From Candidatus Aegiribacteria sp. (GTDB lineage Bacteria; Fermentibacterota; Fermentibacteria; Fermentibacterales; JCC-6): DNA of 13,541 nucleotides. A model generated the notes under the pieces. That model saw only the letters and a list, made by a program, of their open reading frames with translations. It was not told the DNA's origin and ran no database searches. The stretch is taken from positions 1 to 13,541 of the forward strand of contig DAOWFD010000213.1 in assembly GCA_030638185.1 (NCBI GenBank). Direction: 5' to 3'. Positions 4,502-13,301 of this stretch are shown here, piece by piece (position 1 is the stretch's first letter; every line of letters starts with the position of its first letter). The translations under genes and the position numbers were made by a program.

Positions 4502-6700
4502 TTATCTAGCAATCGCAAGCTTGAAAAGCCTGCTTTCACCATCCTGTGAAATCCGTACAATATATGTTCCGGATGCCACAGGTCTACCATTATTGTCATA
4601 ACCATCCCATGAGAACATATCCCTATTCTGTGACAAGGACTCATAAACAAGCTCTCCCCTTAGGTCAAACAGATGAAAGTCAAGAGTTCTATTTGGAAGT
4701 CCGGCGATTCCCAGTACTTCTCCTGCTCCCGGAACAAACGGATTGGGATATGCAGTTGCTGTTTCCAGATTGCCGGTTATTCCCTGTTCGAGATGAAGCA
4801 TCCAAAGACCATGATCTGTAACAAGGTAAATCAATCCATTATCCGTATCGCAGGCTATGTTTCTCACATTAGGTGATTGCAGTGGTGAATTCAGTGTGTT
4901 GTACTCTTCAACGGATCCATCGGGATAGATTCTGAAAAGCCCTTCTGGAGACCCTCCCCAGAGATCTGAAGACCCCGCCCAGAGGCAGGATAAATTATCA
5001 AAACAAAGCATATTTATACTGCCGGATACGTCTTCCACATCAGTGAAAGTACCTTCTCCTGCTTTCATAACAACGAGACCGTCAGTTGTTCCAACGTAGA
5101 GATCTTCGTTTCTTGAAAGAGCTATTGATTGCACATCCCCGGATGGTAATCCCTGTGAGGGGCCTGCGGAATACAGAACACTGCCTGTTAGTATATCCCC
5201 TTTAACCAGTCCCAGTTTAGTTCCCATCCAGGCTATGGAAGATGAAGATGTCGATGCAACATCCCGTACATAGCCTGATGGAAGTCCGTCCAATGGCTCG
5301 AAGGTTTTCCATGACGCAGTAGTCTCCTGTCCGGGTGTCCAGGAGAGTCTTACTACCCCGCTGGGTTCGAATTCCGATTGCCAGTACGGTTCCTGAGCAA
5401 ACCACACCTCTCCGGATGATGAAATCGCTGCGTTTTTGATCTGATTATTCAGAAGACCGCTATTCTCAGTGTTCCAGTTGATAAGAACATCATCATCCCT
5501 CTGAGGTGTACCATTCCAATCAATCCAGTCGACTCCATAATGCCAGGGGGCAATGAATACGCCACCGGAATTGTCTGCAAGGCAGACAAACACCTGGCTC
5601 TTATTCGACAGTTCATCTATGAACTCAACCCATCCGTGTTCACTGTAAACCGCAACACCCCTTCTGTTGCTAGTCACCCATACATCGTTCCTTGAATCCA
5701 CATCAACCGCGTAAAGATCGTTGGATGGAGCTCCCTGAGGCCATGATGAGGTCCAGGAATTCACTGTACCTATTCCTACACCATTACCGCTGGCTCTGTT
5801 CACAGCCCAACACGAGTACTGTCCTATTGCCAGGCTGTCACTTGAGATCCAGCTGATCGCCTGAACCACCTGACCCCACAGACCGCCTGATCCGGAAGTC
5901 CATTCCGATCCGTTGAATATTGCAACATTTTCCTCACCTCCCACTGCAAGGAGTCCATTTAGTGAAGCGAGAGAAACTGGATAGCTGCCTGGATAAGAAA
6001 CGTCCTGGTTCCAGTCCTGGCCAGCTGCAAGGTAGTAGAGACCATCAGTTGAAGTCGCCCAGACGGTATCGCCTGCGACCAGGATATTCTGTACATTGAG
6101 GTTCATAACATCAGGGAAGTTCAACCAGGAATCGGATTGCCCCGGGTACTGACCCGACCGAAGCATGACCAGACCGTCAGAAGTTCCGACAAAGAGCCCC
6201 GAGTCAACACTGGCAACACAATTTATGATATCAGAAGGCAATCCGCCACTGGTTGTGAATTCATTCCAGATCTCGAAATAACCAAGCTCCTTTCCGCACA
6301 GTCCTTCCGTGGTGCCGACCCATACGGTCGTATCGGGAAGAATGCAGTTGATCTCAAGTGATATAGGCAACCCTTCAAGCTGCCCGTAATGCTGCCCCCC
6401 CCCTGAAGCCAGAACAACGTCAATCCCGCCTCCGTATGTTCCAATCCAGAGGCTTCCAGAAGAATCCCTTGCAAGGCACCTCGCATCACTACTATGAGAA
6501 AGAACCCCGGGACATGTCCAGGTGGAATCCCAGACGATTCCGCCGGGCTGAATTGACCCGAAAATAACGCCGCCACTGGTTGCACCGGTCACCGAAGAAC
6601 CCTCTACGAGAATATCACTGACTCCACCAAAATGCGTATAATGATTCCAATCGGAAATTCTGCCCGTCAGGATGACACAGCATAACATCAGCAGGGTCAT
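4502..6700 (-). CDS. Secreted Reg_prop-type beta-propeller protein with C-terminal FlgD-like/sorting-type domain
   Basis: The product is 732 aa. The start is taken as the ATG at 6700 because GGGAGG lies seven bases upstream and the ATG overlaps the preceding TGA as ATGA. An in-frame ATG at 6718 would add six residues, including a lysine helpful to a signal peptide. The N-terminus (MTLLMLCCVILTG) is a short signal peptide. About ten propeller blades follow with W/V-x-G-T-x-x-GL motifs, for example LWIGTYGGG (84-92), VWVGTTEGL (126-134), LFVGTSDGL (169-177), VWATSTDGL (213-221), AWMGTKLGL (490-498), LYVGTTDGL (534-542) and GLWMLHL (631-637). These resemble the sensor propellers of hybrid two-component systems, but no histidine kinase is attached. 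Residues 650-732 (AYPNPF...FDLRGELV...SWDGYDNNGRPVASGTY) form an FlgD-Ig or type IX secretion sorting-like domain, pointing to export and surface attachment. A run of nine G in the coding strand (6395-6403) lies at codons 100-102. It is last of the recognisable operon genes; its ligand is unknown. Confidence 0.88.
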   Translation of the reverse strand: MTLLMLCCVILTGRISDWNHYTHFGGVSDILVEGSSVTGATSGGVIFGSIQPGGIVWDSTWTCPGVLSHSSDARCLARDSSGSLWIGTYGGGIDVVLASGGGQHYGQLEGLPISLEINCILPDTTVWVGTTEGLCGKELGYFEIWNEFTTSGGLPSDIINCVASVDSGLFVGTSDGLVMLRSGQYPGQSDSWLNFPDVMNLNVQNILVAGDTVWATSTDGLYYLAAGQDWNQDVSYPGSYPVSLASLNGLLAVGGEENVAIFNGSEWTSGSGGLWGQVVQAISWISSDSLAIGQYSCWAVNRASGNGVGIGTVNSWTSSWPQGAPSNDLYAVDVDSRNDVWVTSNRRGVAVYSEHGWVEFIDELSNKSQVFVCLADNSGGVFIAPWHYGVDWIDWNGTPQRDDDVLINWNTENSGLLNNQIKNAAISSSGEVWFAQEPYWQSEFEPSGVVRLSWTPGQETTASWKTFEPLDGLPSGYVRDVASTSSSSIAWMGTKLGLVKGDILTGSVLYSAGPSQGLPSGDVQSIALSRNEDLYVGTTDGLVVMKAGEGTFTDVEDVSGSINMLCFDNLSCLWAGSSDLWGGSPEGLFRIYPDGSVEEYNTLNSPLQSPNVRNIACDTDNGLIYLVTDHGLWMLHLEQGITGNLETATAYPNPFVPGAGEVLGIAGLPNRTLDFHLFDLRGELVYESLSQNRDMFSWDGYDNNGRPVASGTYIVRISQDGESRLFKLAIAR

Positions 6701-7647
6701 ATTCTTGCCTCCCACCATGAGAATAGTTTTCTCAAACCCTCTATTCTATCAACCTTGGGTTTCCATCCCAGCAGGGATCGAAGCCTTGACGGATCACCCA
6801 CCTGGAATTCGACATCCACGGGTCTGAAAAGGTCCGGGTCAGTTTCGAGTTCAACATCCATTCCGGATATATCTATAAGCATTCTGACCATGTCACCGAT
6901 ACTGTTGCCAATACCTGTGCAAATATTGTAAACACTTCCGGATTGGCCTCTGCTCAAAATATACCGGTAGGCTCTTGCCACATCGGTTACATACAGATAG
7001 TCCCTTACAGGGTCGAGGTTTCCGACGGGAATGATATTGTTCCCGCTCTGGCGCGTATTAATGATTCTTCTGCAGAATGATGGGAATGCGAAGTCCAGTG
7101 ATTGCCTCGGCCCCAGATGGGGAAATGCGCGGGTAATGACAATATCCAGTTCGTAATTTCGTGCAAATTGAAAAGCGGCGATTTCAGCTGCGGCCTTTGT
7201 TGTTCCATAAGGATTCCTCGGACCGATTTCACAGTTCTCAGAAATAAGATCATCCGTTGACTTGTACACCTCTGACGAACTCGCCAGAAGCATCTTTGCC
7301 CCTGGACATTTTGAAACCATGTACTCGAGGACCGACACGGTTCCCATGAGATTGATCTCATAAGCCTTATGAACCTCCATAAGGGATTTCGAAACCGAAC
7401 TCATGGCCGCAAGATGTATGATGTACCTTACTTCTCCAAGTTCCTCAGGCGGTGGAGAGGGAAGATTCCAGCTGATTTTCGTAACCCCCTCGGGAGCTTC
7501 AAAATCTGCAGTTATATCAACAGCAATATCTCCTTCTCCCATGCCGAGTTCTTTCATGAGATGATAACCCACAAAACCTGCCGCTCCGGTTACAAGGATA
7601 GGTCCGGACTCCAGACTGATATTGTCGCGATGGTGTATATCCGACAT
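6697..7647 (-). CDS. NAD(P)-dependent sugar-nucleotide epimerase/reductase (extended SDR; GDP-6-deoxy-mannose reductase-like)
   Basis: This 316-aa protein of normal family length acts on nucleotide sugars in the cytoplasm. The Rossmann motif VTGAAGFVG lies at 19-27 and the catalytic residues are Ser124/Ser125 (ASSSEVY) and Tyr147/Lys151 (NPYGTTK). FPHLGPRQS (175-183), VGNLDPVRDYLYVTDVARAY (208-227) and FRPVDVEFQVGDPSRLR (274-290) resemble GDP-4-keto-6-deoxymannose reductase (Rmd), though UDP-glucose or UDP-GlcNAc 4-epimerase is also possible. The start is ATG at 7647 with GGAGG nine bases upstream, three bases after the murB stop. It overlaps the propeller gene by ATGA. The product probably supplies a deoxy- or epimerised sugar for the glycan assembled by the other operon proteins. 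The superfamily is certain; the exact sugar is inferred weakly. Confidence 0.88.
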   Translation of the reverse strand: MSDIHHRDNISLESGPILVTGAAGFVGYHLMKELGMGEGDIAVDITADFEAPEGVTKISWNLPSPPPEELGEVRYIIHLAAMSSVSKSLMEVHKAYEINLMGTVSVLEYMVSKCPGAKMLLASSSEVYKSTDDLISENCEIGPRNPYGTTKAAAEIAAFQFARNYELDIVITRAFPHLGPRQSLDFAFPSFCRRIINTRQSGNNIIPVGNLDPVRDYLYVTDVARAYRYILSRGQSGSVYNICTGIGNSIGDMVRMLIDISGMDVELETDPDLFRPVDVEFQVGDPSRLRSLLGWKPKVDRIEGLRKLFSWWEARI

Positions 7648-7650
7648 TGT

Positions 7651-8577
7651 TCAATTCCTCCGACCAAGGTACCGGATCTCCTCTTTGAGCAGTATTCCGC
7701 TGCAGGCGAGGACATACTCCCGGACGTTATCAATAAGTTCCGCTATGTCATCAGATGTTGCTTCTCCAGTATTAATAATAAAATTCGCGTGTTTGCAGGA
7801 GACCATGGCACCGCCGACAATTCTCCCCTTCAACCCGGCATCTTCTATCAGTTTCCCGGGGGGAATTCCCTCATCGGGTTTTCTGAACACACTTCCGGCG
7901 TTGGGATACTGAAGGGGAAACTTCTTTCTGCGCAGTTCCAGAATTCTCTTCCCTTCGGAACGGAGAACAGCAGGATCATCAATCCCAAGCGACAGTTTTA
8001 TACCTGTTATAACTGCTCTCTCTTTCTGAAATCTGCTGAATCTATATCCGAAACAGCATTCTTCTCCGGCAATAGTGTTCGCAGAACCTGTGTAATCTAA
8101 TACCGAAACACTTTTCAGGAAATCAGATATTGAATTCCCATATGCACCGGCATTCATGAATACAGCACCGCCTACAGTTCCAGGAATACCTATTGCGAAT
8201 TCCAGCCCCGAAGCTCCCCTGCTGCAAGCAGCCCCTGATAGTGATGGCAGGCGAACACCTCCACCGATTATAAGATCCCAACCGTTTTCGGAGCGATACC
8301 ATGCGGTCTCAGACATTGCCCCTGAAAGTCTGATAATAACTTCTCTGCAGCCAGAGTCCGAAGCCAGTACATTCGAGCCCTGGCCGAGAATGAACCAGGG
8401 AATCCCTTCTCTGAATGTCAGACCGAGCAGGTCGGCAAGCATCCCGGAAGAGGTTACAGTTACCGAAACCGCGGGCCCTCCGGTCTGCCATGTAGTCAGT
8501 TCTCTCAGCTGCAGGATCTCAACATCTGCCGGGAAATGCTCCCTGAGCAGGTCATAGGTGAATTCAACGCTATTCAA
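7651..8577 (-). CDS. murB: UDP-N-acetylenolpyruvoylglucosamine reductase
   Basis: MurB is a cytoplasmic flavoprotein that reduces UDP-GlcNAc-enolpyruvate to UDP-MurNAc with NADPH, the second committed step of peptidoglycan synthesis. The 308-aa product has the FAD-binding segments GQGSNVL (65-71) and GIPGTVGGAVFMNAGAYG (130-147). Conserved residues are Arg179 in GYRFSRF (177-183), catalytic Ser229 in YPNAGSVFRKP (224-234), LIEDAGLKG (243-251) and the terminal Glu300 in LKEEIRYLG. The GYRxSxF pattern fits the shorter type II enzymes. Initiation is at TTG (8577): there is no ATG or GTG in frame before the conserved region, and a stop lies close upstream in this frame. The TTG start overlaps the glycosyltransferase gene by 8 bases with only a weak AGG site, so translation is probably coupled and modest. 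Its place inside a surface-polysaccharide operon, rather than a mur/fts cluster, is unusual. Confidence 0.96.
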   Translation of the reverse strand: MNSVEFTYDLLREHFPADVEILQLRELTTWQTGGPAVSVTVTSSGMLADLLGLTFREGIPWFILGQGSNVLASDSGCREVIIRLSGAMSETAWYRSENGWDLIIGGGVRLPSLSGAACSRGASGLEFAIGIPGTVGGAVFMNAGAYGNSISDFLKSVSVLDYTGSANTIAGEECCFGYRFSRFQKERAVITGIKLSLGIDDPAVLRSEGKRILELRRKKFPLQYPNAGSVFRKPDEGIPPGKLIEDAGLKGRIVGGAMVSCKHANFIINTGEATSDDIAELIDNVREYVLACSGILLKEEIRYLGRRN

Positions 8578-9508
8578 AATGCCTGCCTGACAATCCCATT
8601 AAACACCCGCCAACTGAGAGGTAGGTGAACATAAAAGAGGGCTTCCCGAATTTTTCCATCCACCTCAGCACACATCTGTATACCGGTGGAAGAAGAACAA
8701 GTTTTACCAGTACTCTCATAGCCATGGCTGCCGGATTTGCAGATCTTGAAAATACCGGTTTAATCCAGTTGCTCCCTAGAAGACCTTCCGCTTCCGGAAT
8801 TTTCTCAAGAATATACCCAATCCCATATTTCCCGTACTCGAACATTTTTGCCGAATGCTCCCGAACTGTAACATCAGTCTCAAGATGATACACCCTCAGA
8901 TCAGGATCCCAATACATGGATGCTCCTTTCCTGGCCAGTCTGAATCCGAGTTCAGTATCCTCTCCGCCCCAGTGATCTATAGCGATATCAAATCCACCAG
9001 TCGATTCAAGGAGAGATAGGGGAAGGCTGATATTCCCGGTAACGAAATATCGGGGCGGGAACCTTCCCGCCCTGCGGTCCCCCATGCCTCTTGTATCAAA
9101 CCACTTCTGCCATGGAGTCGCTCTTTCCTGCCAGGCATCCACCCTGGCACCCATGATCACATCTCCACGTCCCGTGCGGTGCAATTCAAGATGTTTCCTG
9201 ATAATATCCGGTGGAAATCTGATGTCAGCATCGGAAAGAAATGAAATTGGAGCGCTTGACTCCATCCAGCCGCGGTTTCGGGCTTCCGATCTTTTACCAC
9301 TGCTCTCCAGCCGTATTACCCTGACGTCCACCGTCCCCGGAAAATTCAGGTCGAAATCATCTTTCACAGGAATTCTGCTGCCATCATCAACGATTATTAA
9401 TTCCCAGGGTATCCCTCCTGTATCCTGTTTTCGAAGGCTTTCAAGACATACCCGGAAGTCATCACCGCCATCCCTTATCGGAATCTGAAGGGATATTTCA
9501 GGTTTCAT
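8570..9508 (-). CDS. Family 2 glycosyltransferase with galactosyltransferase-type C-terminal motif
   Basis: The 312-aa GT-A-fold enzyme transfers a sugar from a nucleotide donor, probably onto a carrier-lipid glycan at the inner face of the membrane. Landmarks are the N-terminal strand SLQIPIRDGGDDFRVCLESL (6-25), VDDGS (40-44), the metal-binding SDADI (92-96), TGNISLP (157-163), and GGFD (171-174) with WGGEDTELGFRL (180-191), the signature of the Glyco_transf_7C/chondroitin-synthase-like C-terminal region. A hydrophobic segment near 262-280 may associate with the membrane. The ATG at 9508 overlaps the flippase stop by 11 bases; GGAAGG lies 11 bases upstream. The family is sure; donor and acceptor sugars are unknown. 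Confidence 0.93.
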   Translation of the reverse strand: MKPEISLQIPIRDGGDDFRVCLESLRKQDTGGIPWELIIVDDGSRIPVKDDFDLNFPGTVDVRVIRLESSGKRSEARNRGWMESSAPISFLSDADIRFPPDIIRKHLELHRTGRGDVIMGARVDAWQERATPWQKWFDTRGMGDRRAGRFPPRYFVTGNISLPLSLLESTGGFDIAIDHWGGEDTELGFRLARKGASMYWDPDLRVYHLETDVTVREHSAKMFEYGKYGIGYILEKIPEAEGLLGSNWIKPVFSRSANPAAMAMRVLVKLVLLPPVYRCVLRWMEKFGKPSFMFTYLSVGGCLMGLSGRHFE

Positions 9509-10934
9509 CGAAAGCGCTACCTTCCAGCCGTTTACCCACTAGCCTGAGATAACCTACTCCCAAAACAGTAATTAGTGTGGAAGCAATAACAACAATTACT
9601 CTCCAGCCGGGACCCAGGGTTGCCAGTGGGCCGAAAGCGATCGGGGGCAAGACAGTCAGTACAACCATGAAGAAACTTATCGGGAACACCTTTCTTCCAA
9701 GCCAGAAAAGACTGAGAGCCATAAACAGGTTCGTTCCGAGGGTGGCAAAGGCTGCGCCGAGAGCTCCGGCAACAGGTATAAGGCGGAAGTTGAATCCTAT
9801 ATTCAGCATGGCTCCAAACAGGGTCATTCCGGCAATGTACCTTGTCTGCCCGGTTAGCAGACATCCTGTCTGGGAGATAAGAAACAGTCCGTAAAGCGCT
9901 ACCGCTCCCGCAAGAGTCGGCAGAACTCTTGCGGCTGGGAGGAACTGCCCCCCACCAACGAGGGGAACTATCCACGGTGAGGACATCGCCAGGATCAAAG
10001 AACCCCAGTTCACAAGCAGCATGAAAAGCAGCCCTGCTCTTCCAAGCTCGGCCAGCGTTCCTCCGGTTCTTTTTTTCCTGAAGATAAATCGCTTCCAGGC
10101 CATGTTGAAACCAAGTATCATCGGCATAAGAACAAGGCCGGCTCTGCTGGCCCATTCGTAATATCCGCTTTCAGCCATATCGGGATAGATACTTCTCAGC
10201 ATGAACATATCGGCTGAAGAAAGAACTATCATGGAAAGCGTGGCCGGGATGAGGGGAAGACTGAATCCAAGAATTTCCCTTGTAAGCCCTTCCGGCCCCT
10301 TCAGCTTTTTCGAATCGGAGGTTTTTTTCCACATCATTACTACCGCAGCGAAGGCGATAATGAATGAAGGTGCCCACCTTGCGGTCATGAATGAAGGTAT
10401 CGTATCCATTGTCCGGGAATAAAGCAGAAGAGCCAGAAGGCCAAGAGCCAATACCCCCCTTATCAGCTGGAGTATCAGATACCTTCCGGCGAGACCATCA
10501 GCCCTTGGAATGGAAAGAGCTATCTGAACGTATGCAATACCGGTTCCCAGAAGAATCGCGTGAATCAGATAGTCGGGATGCTGCAGATTCAGGAAGGATT
10601 TCAGAAAGCCCTGCAGGAGCAGAACTGCCGCAATCATCAGCAGCGTAGGAACCAGCGGGAATGTTATTCCCCTCAATAGAACGCTCCGATGCTGCGATGT
10701 TCTATGCCATGCTCTGATAAGCGCCGTTGGCAACCCCAGGACCACAATACCTGCAATGGCCTCCGCGAGTATTCTCAATACACCCAGTTCCCCGGCAGCA
10801 TCGGCTGTAAGATATCTGGAGATGAACGGCAGGAATGCAACCTGTATCATCCCGCTGAAGACCATTGCGAGGGCGTAAAATGTGGACTCCCTTGAAAGAT
10901 CCCTGTTGAGTTTGGATATGGAATGCTCAGCCAT
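9498..10934 (-). CDS. Wzx-like polysaccharide flippase (MOP/MVF superfamily)
   Basis: This 478-aa protein has about 14 hydrophobic segments and charged loops, the size and layout of Wzx/PST O-unit flippases. These move undecaprenyl-linked oligosaccharides from the inner to the outer leaflet of the cytoplasmic membrane. The N-terminus SRESTFYALAMVFSGMIQVA, the early FLPFISRYLTADAAGELGVL and a seventh-helix LGFSLPLIPATLSMIVLSSADMF (shortened here to key features: Pro-rich helix followed by SADMF) fit Polysacc_synt proteins. The start is taken at ATG 10934, because GGGAGG lies nine bases upstream. The frame is open 18 codons further, but that stretch only overlaps the previous gene. The stop-start overlap with the preceding glycosyltransferase gene is 8 bases. 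It marks the operon as Wzx-type rather than ABC-transporter-type, although no Wzy polymerase is visible in the window. Confidence 0.88.
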   Translation of the reverse strand: MAEHSISKLNRDLSRESTFYALAMVFSGMIQVAFLPFISRYLTADAAGELGVLRILAEAIAGIVVLGLPTALIRAWHRTSQHRSVLLRGITFPLVPTLLMIAAVLLLQGFLKSFLNLQHPDYLIHAILLGTGIAYVQIALSIPRADGLAGRYLILQLIRGVLALGLLALLLYSRTMDTIPSFMTARWAPSFIIAFAAVVMMWKKTSDSKKLKGPEGLTREILGFSLPLIPATLSMIVLSSADMFMLRSIYPDMAESGYYEWASRAGLVLMPMILGFNMAWKRFIFRKKRTGGTLAELGRAGLLFMLLVNWGSLILAMSSPWIVPLVGGGQFLPAARVLPTLAGAVALYGLFLISQTGCLLTGQTRYIAGMTLFGAMLNIGFNFRLIPVAGALGAAFATLGTNLFMALSLFWLGRKVFPISFFMVVLTVLPPIAFGPLATLGPGWRVIVVIASTLITVLGVGYLRLVGKRLEGSAFDET

Positions 10935-12012
10935 CAGTGGGTTCCTCCCATAGGAGATCCCGGTATATCCTGTGCAGATCCTCAGCAACCGAGAGCCAGT
11001 GGTGCTTCGCCCTGATCCATGGGGGGCCGGCTACGGCATGCTTCTCCCTGAGTTCCCGGTCAAGGATAAGCTCTCTCAGGTCGCGTTTCAAAGTATCCGG
11101 TGTTGTGAGAAAGAATGGATGATCGGGGATGAATTCCTCATATGCACGAGAGAGGCTGGTAACTGTGGCGATACCCATAGAAAGACTCTCCAGAGAATTC
11201 ACTCCGTAGCCCATATCCCCGCTCGCCACCTGATCGATCGCAATATGACATGAGGCTTTTACTCTCAGGGCTTCAGCATTTGTCATATTCTCTATGAGAA
11301 CAAGCTCAACAGGGATATTCCTTGAAAGATCCTCCACTGCGCTTATTATCTCTTCAGTGCCTTTCACCAACCTGATCCTGGGAGCATGGCATATACGCAC
11401 CTTGCCGGGAGGAGGTTCGGCCGGGGGCATGGCATTCTGATCAAAGGGCAGAAAAAGATAATCCACTTCGGGATATCTCTGGTAAAGGTCGAACTCACAG
11501 GTAAGATTCAGATCCGTCGCCTCCCATACGGGTCTTATAGCTCCCCTCATTCTGAGGTCCAGGCCGTGATAGTAGGAGACTATCTTCTTGCCGGCCCTTT
11601 TCAGGGCAATTATGTCCCTGCCGTCTCTGTAGAAGCTCATCCCGCCTTCAAGGTGGTATATGTCGTAATCCCATAATCCGTATTTTCGGGCGGCTCTTTT
11701 AATAATCGGTTTCCATACCATATCCCTGAACCCTAGCATGAGACTTTCAGCCGGGCTTGGACTCCAGGATATTCGCTCTGTAGTTCCCGTGTAAGGAACC
11801 TGCAGGCTTCCCGCCCCTACCAGTTCTTTAAGCTTTAACAGCCAGCTCATGGGGCCGACAAAGGGGAGATTCAGGCATATATCCTCCTCGTAGAGATTTG
11901 TAGCTCTGTAGAAAGTGACAAGCCTGCTTTCATGGCCCAGCGCTACATGACCCCGGACGAAAAGGTTAATAGTTCCCGTATAGTTCTGCGGTGAAAGATG
12001 AAGGATCTTCAT
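10927..12012 (-). CDS. GT-B fold glycosyltransferase (family 4-like)
   Basis: The 361-aa product starts MKILHLSPQNYTGTINLF, the N-terminal strand and glycine loop of GT-B transferases. Residues 209-223 (HAPRIRLVKGTEEII) form the inter-domain donor-phosphate region with basic residues Arg213 and Lys218. MGYGVNSLESLSMGIATV (267-284) is the C-terminal donor-binding loop with Glu275 in place of the usual E-x7-E pair; the first Glu is not evident. It probably adds a sugar to the growing lipid-linked glycan on the cytoplasmic side. The ATG overlaps the TGA of the upstream membrane-protein gene (ATGA). Overall similarity to typical GT4 enzymes looks modest, so donor prediction is not possible. Confidence 0.82.
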   Translation of the reverse strand: MKILHLSPQNYTGTINLFVRGHVALGHESRLVTFYRATNLYEEDICLNLPFVGPMSWLLKLKELVGAGSLQVPYTGTTERISWSPSPAESLMLGFRDMVWKPIIKRAARKYGLWDYDIYHLEGGMSFYRDGRDIIALKRAGKKIVSYYHGLDLRMRGAIRPVWEATDLNLTCEFDLYQRYPEVDYLFLPFDQNAMPPAEPPPGKVRICHAPRIRLVKGTEEIISAVEDLSRNIPVELVLIENMTNAEALRVKASCHIAIDQVASGDMGYGVNSLESLSMGIATVTSLSRAYEEFIPDHPFFLTTPDTLKRDLRELILDRELREKHAVAGPPWIRAKHHWLSVAEDLHRIYRDLLWEEPTDG

Positions 12013-13301
12013 GACATACCGTTCCCGCTGCAGTGGCTTTTCTTCAGTACAAACATTCCAGCAACGGCTAATACCGCTGCGGCTGCCATCTGGACAAGGA
12101 TTCCTATCCAGGCTGAAATTCCGGCAGAAGCTGCTGCCGTTGCGCAGAAGAGATCAGGTACCCCGGTAGTGAAATGCCTGAATGCTGAGACAAATGGGGA
12201 TGAGGAATAGGTCCAGAGTACTGCCTGCCGGGAAGGTTCATCGAACAGGTCCGCACCCGCAGTCTGCTCAAGCAGGCTGAGATTGCTCCAGCAGGCGGGA
12301 ATACAGACTACAATGCCCAGTATGGCGATTATCCAGAAAAGTTTTCCTCCGGCGCCCTTGAAGGACAGCGGCAGAAGCAGAAACGGGAGTGTGGTGAAAA
12401 GAAAACGGGGTCCCCATCCTGTACCACCGGACCAGTCATGGAGCATTCCATGAAAAAAGAGTGAAAGAACAAATGGGGTCCAGAGCCTCCAGTCCTTCTG
12501 GAAGAAAAGCGCGAAGATACAGAGTGGAGCATACAATAAAAGCCCCTTACCGGGACTCAGAAGAAGTCCGGGTATACCTCCTTTGAACGGTTCAAAAGCA
12601 ATTGCGGGATCCTGTCCATGACCGTCCAGAAATGGATTTCCAAATCTGTACCAGTTCAGGAAGAGTATAAGGAGGACAAAGGGAACAAGCCCACCGATCA
12701 GTTTTTTCATGCTCCTCCAGTCATTCCAGAACAGAGGAAGCAGAAACAGGCTGTCAGCTCTTACAAGGATGGCAAGCCCAAGACAGAGACCGGCTGCGAA
12801 CATACGACCATGGAGTGAAAAGTAGAAACCCGCCATAGCAGCGGCGGCGGCGGCAGTAACATCGAAAGTCACTTTTCCGTAAACAAGAACCATTCCACAT
12901 ATGGCAATGGCGATGAATCGCAGAACGGGCACATCGGAGTACTTTTTCACGGCGGATGCGTACCAGAAACCGATCAGCGCCAGGCTGAAACCTGCGTTTA
13001 GCAGAGCCGATGCAACTTTACCACCGTTGAGACCCAGAAATTTTCCAGCAACTACTGCAGGGATGAGGAGGATTGAGAACCCTGCGCCGTGGGGAACGAA
13101 AAGACCTGGCCTGGTACCCTGAACAGTCCAGCCGAAATCCCCCGAAACCGTCATGAATGATCTCTGACCTATAAACGATCCGGCAACCTCATATTGGGCA
13201 AGTACATCCGTTGTGTACATCCTCCCGCCGAAAACAAGTGCGAGCAATGCTCCCCATAGAAGAATCACAGCGTGAAGGCGGGATTTATGAAGTGCTTCCA
13301 C
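12009..13301 (-). CDS. Multi-pass membrane protein, probable GT-C-type glycosyltransferase
   Basis: The 430-aa product has about 11-12 membrane segments. The first helix is followed by a loop with MYTTDVLAQYEVAGSF (29-43), where Asp32 and Glu38 occupy the place of acidic catalytic residues in GT-C enzymes that use polyprenyl-phosphate sugars (ArnT, PMT type). NWYRFGNPFLDG and GLLLSPGKGLLLYAP, in the second half, recur in uncharacterised bacterial GT39-like membrane proteins. It probably transfers a sugar or whole glycan outside the membrane. Initiation is at GTG (13301), with GGAAG seven bases upstream, overlapping the previous TAG by one base. Six consecutive Ala codons, four of them GCC, sit in one helix (near 12838-12855). 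The membrane-protein call is certain; GT-C activity is inferred. Confidence 0.72.
   Translation of the reverse strand: MEALHKSRLHAVILLWGALLALVFGGRMYTTDVLAQYEVAGSFIGQRSFMTVSGDFGWTVQGTRPGLFVPHGAGFSILLIPAVVAGKFLGLNGGKVASALLNAGFSLALIGFWYASAVKKYSDVPVLRFIAIAICGMVLVYGKVTFDVTAAAAAAMAGFYFSLHGRMFAAGLCLGLAILVRADSLFLLPLFWNDWRSMKKLIGGLVPFVLLILFLNWYRFGNPFLDGHGQDPAIAFEPFKGGIPGLLLSPGKGLLLYAPLCIFALFFQKDWRLWTPFVLSLFFHGMLHDWSGGTGWGPRFLFTTLPFLLLPLSFKGAGGKLFWIIAILGIVVCIPACWSNLSLLEQTAGADLFDEPSRQAVLWTYSSSPFVSAFRHFTTGVPDLFCATAAASAGISAWIGILVQMAAAAVLAVAGMFVLKKSHCSGNGMS

Noticed and set aside
7369..8100. Long plus-strand frame (243 codons) opposite the epimerase and murB genes
   Set aside because: It is antisense to two confidently identified genes and has no recognisable domain or ribosome site.
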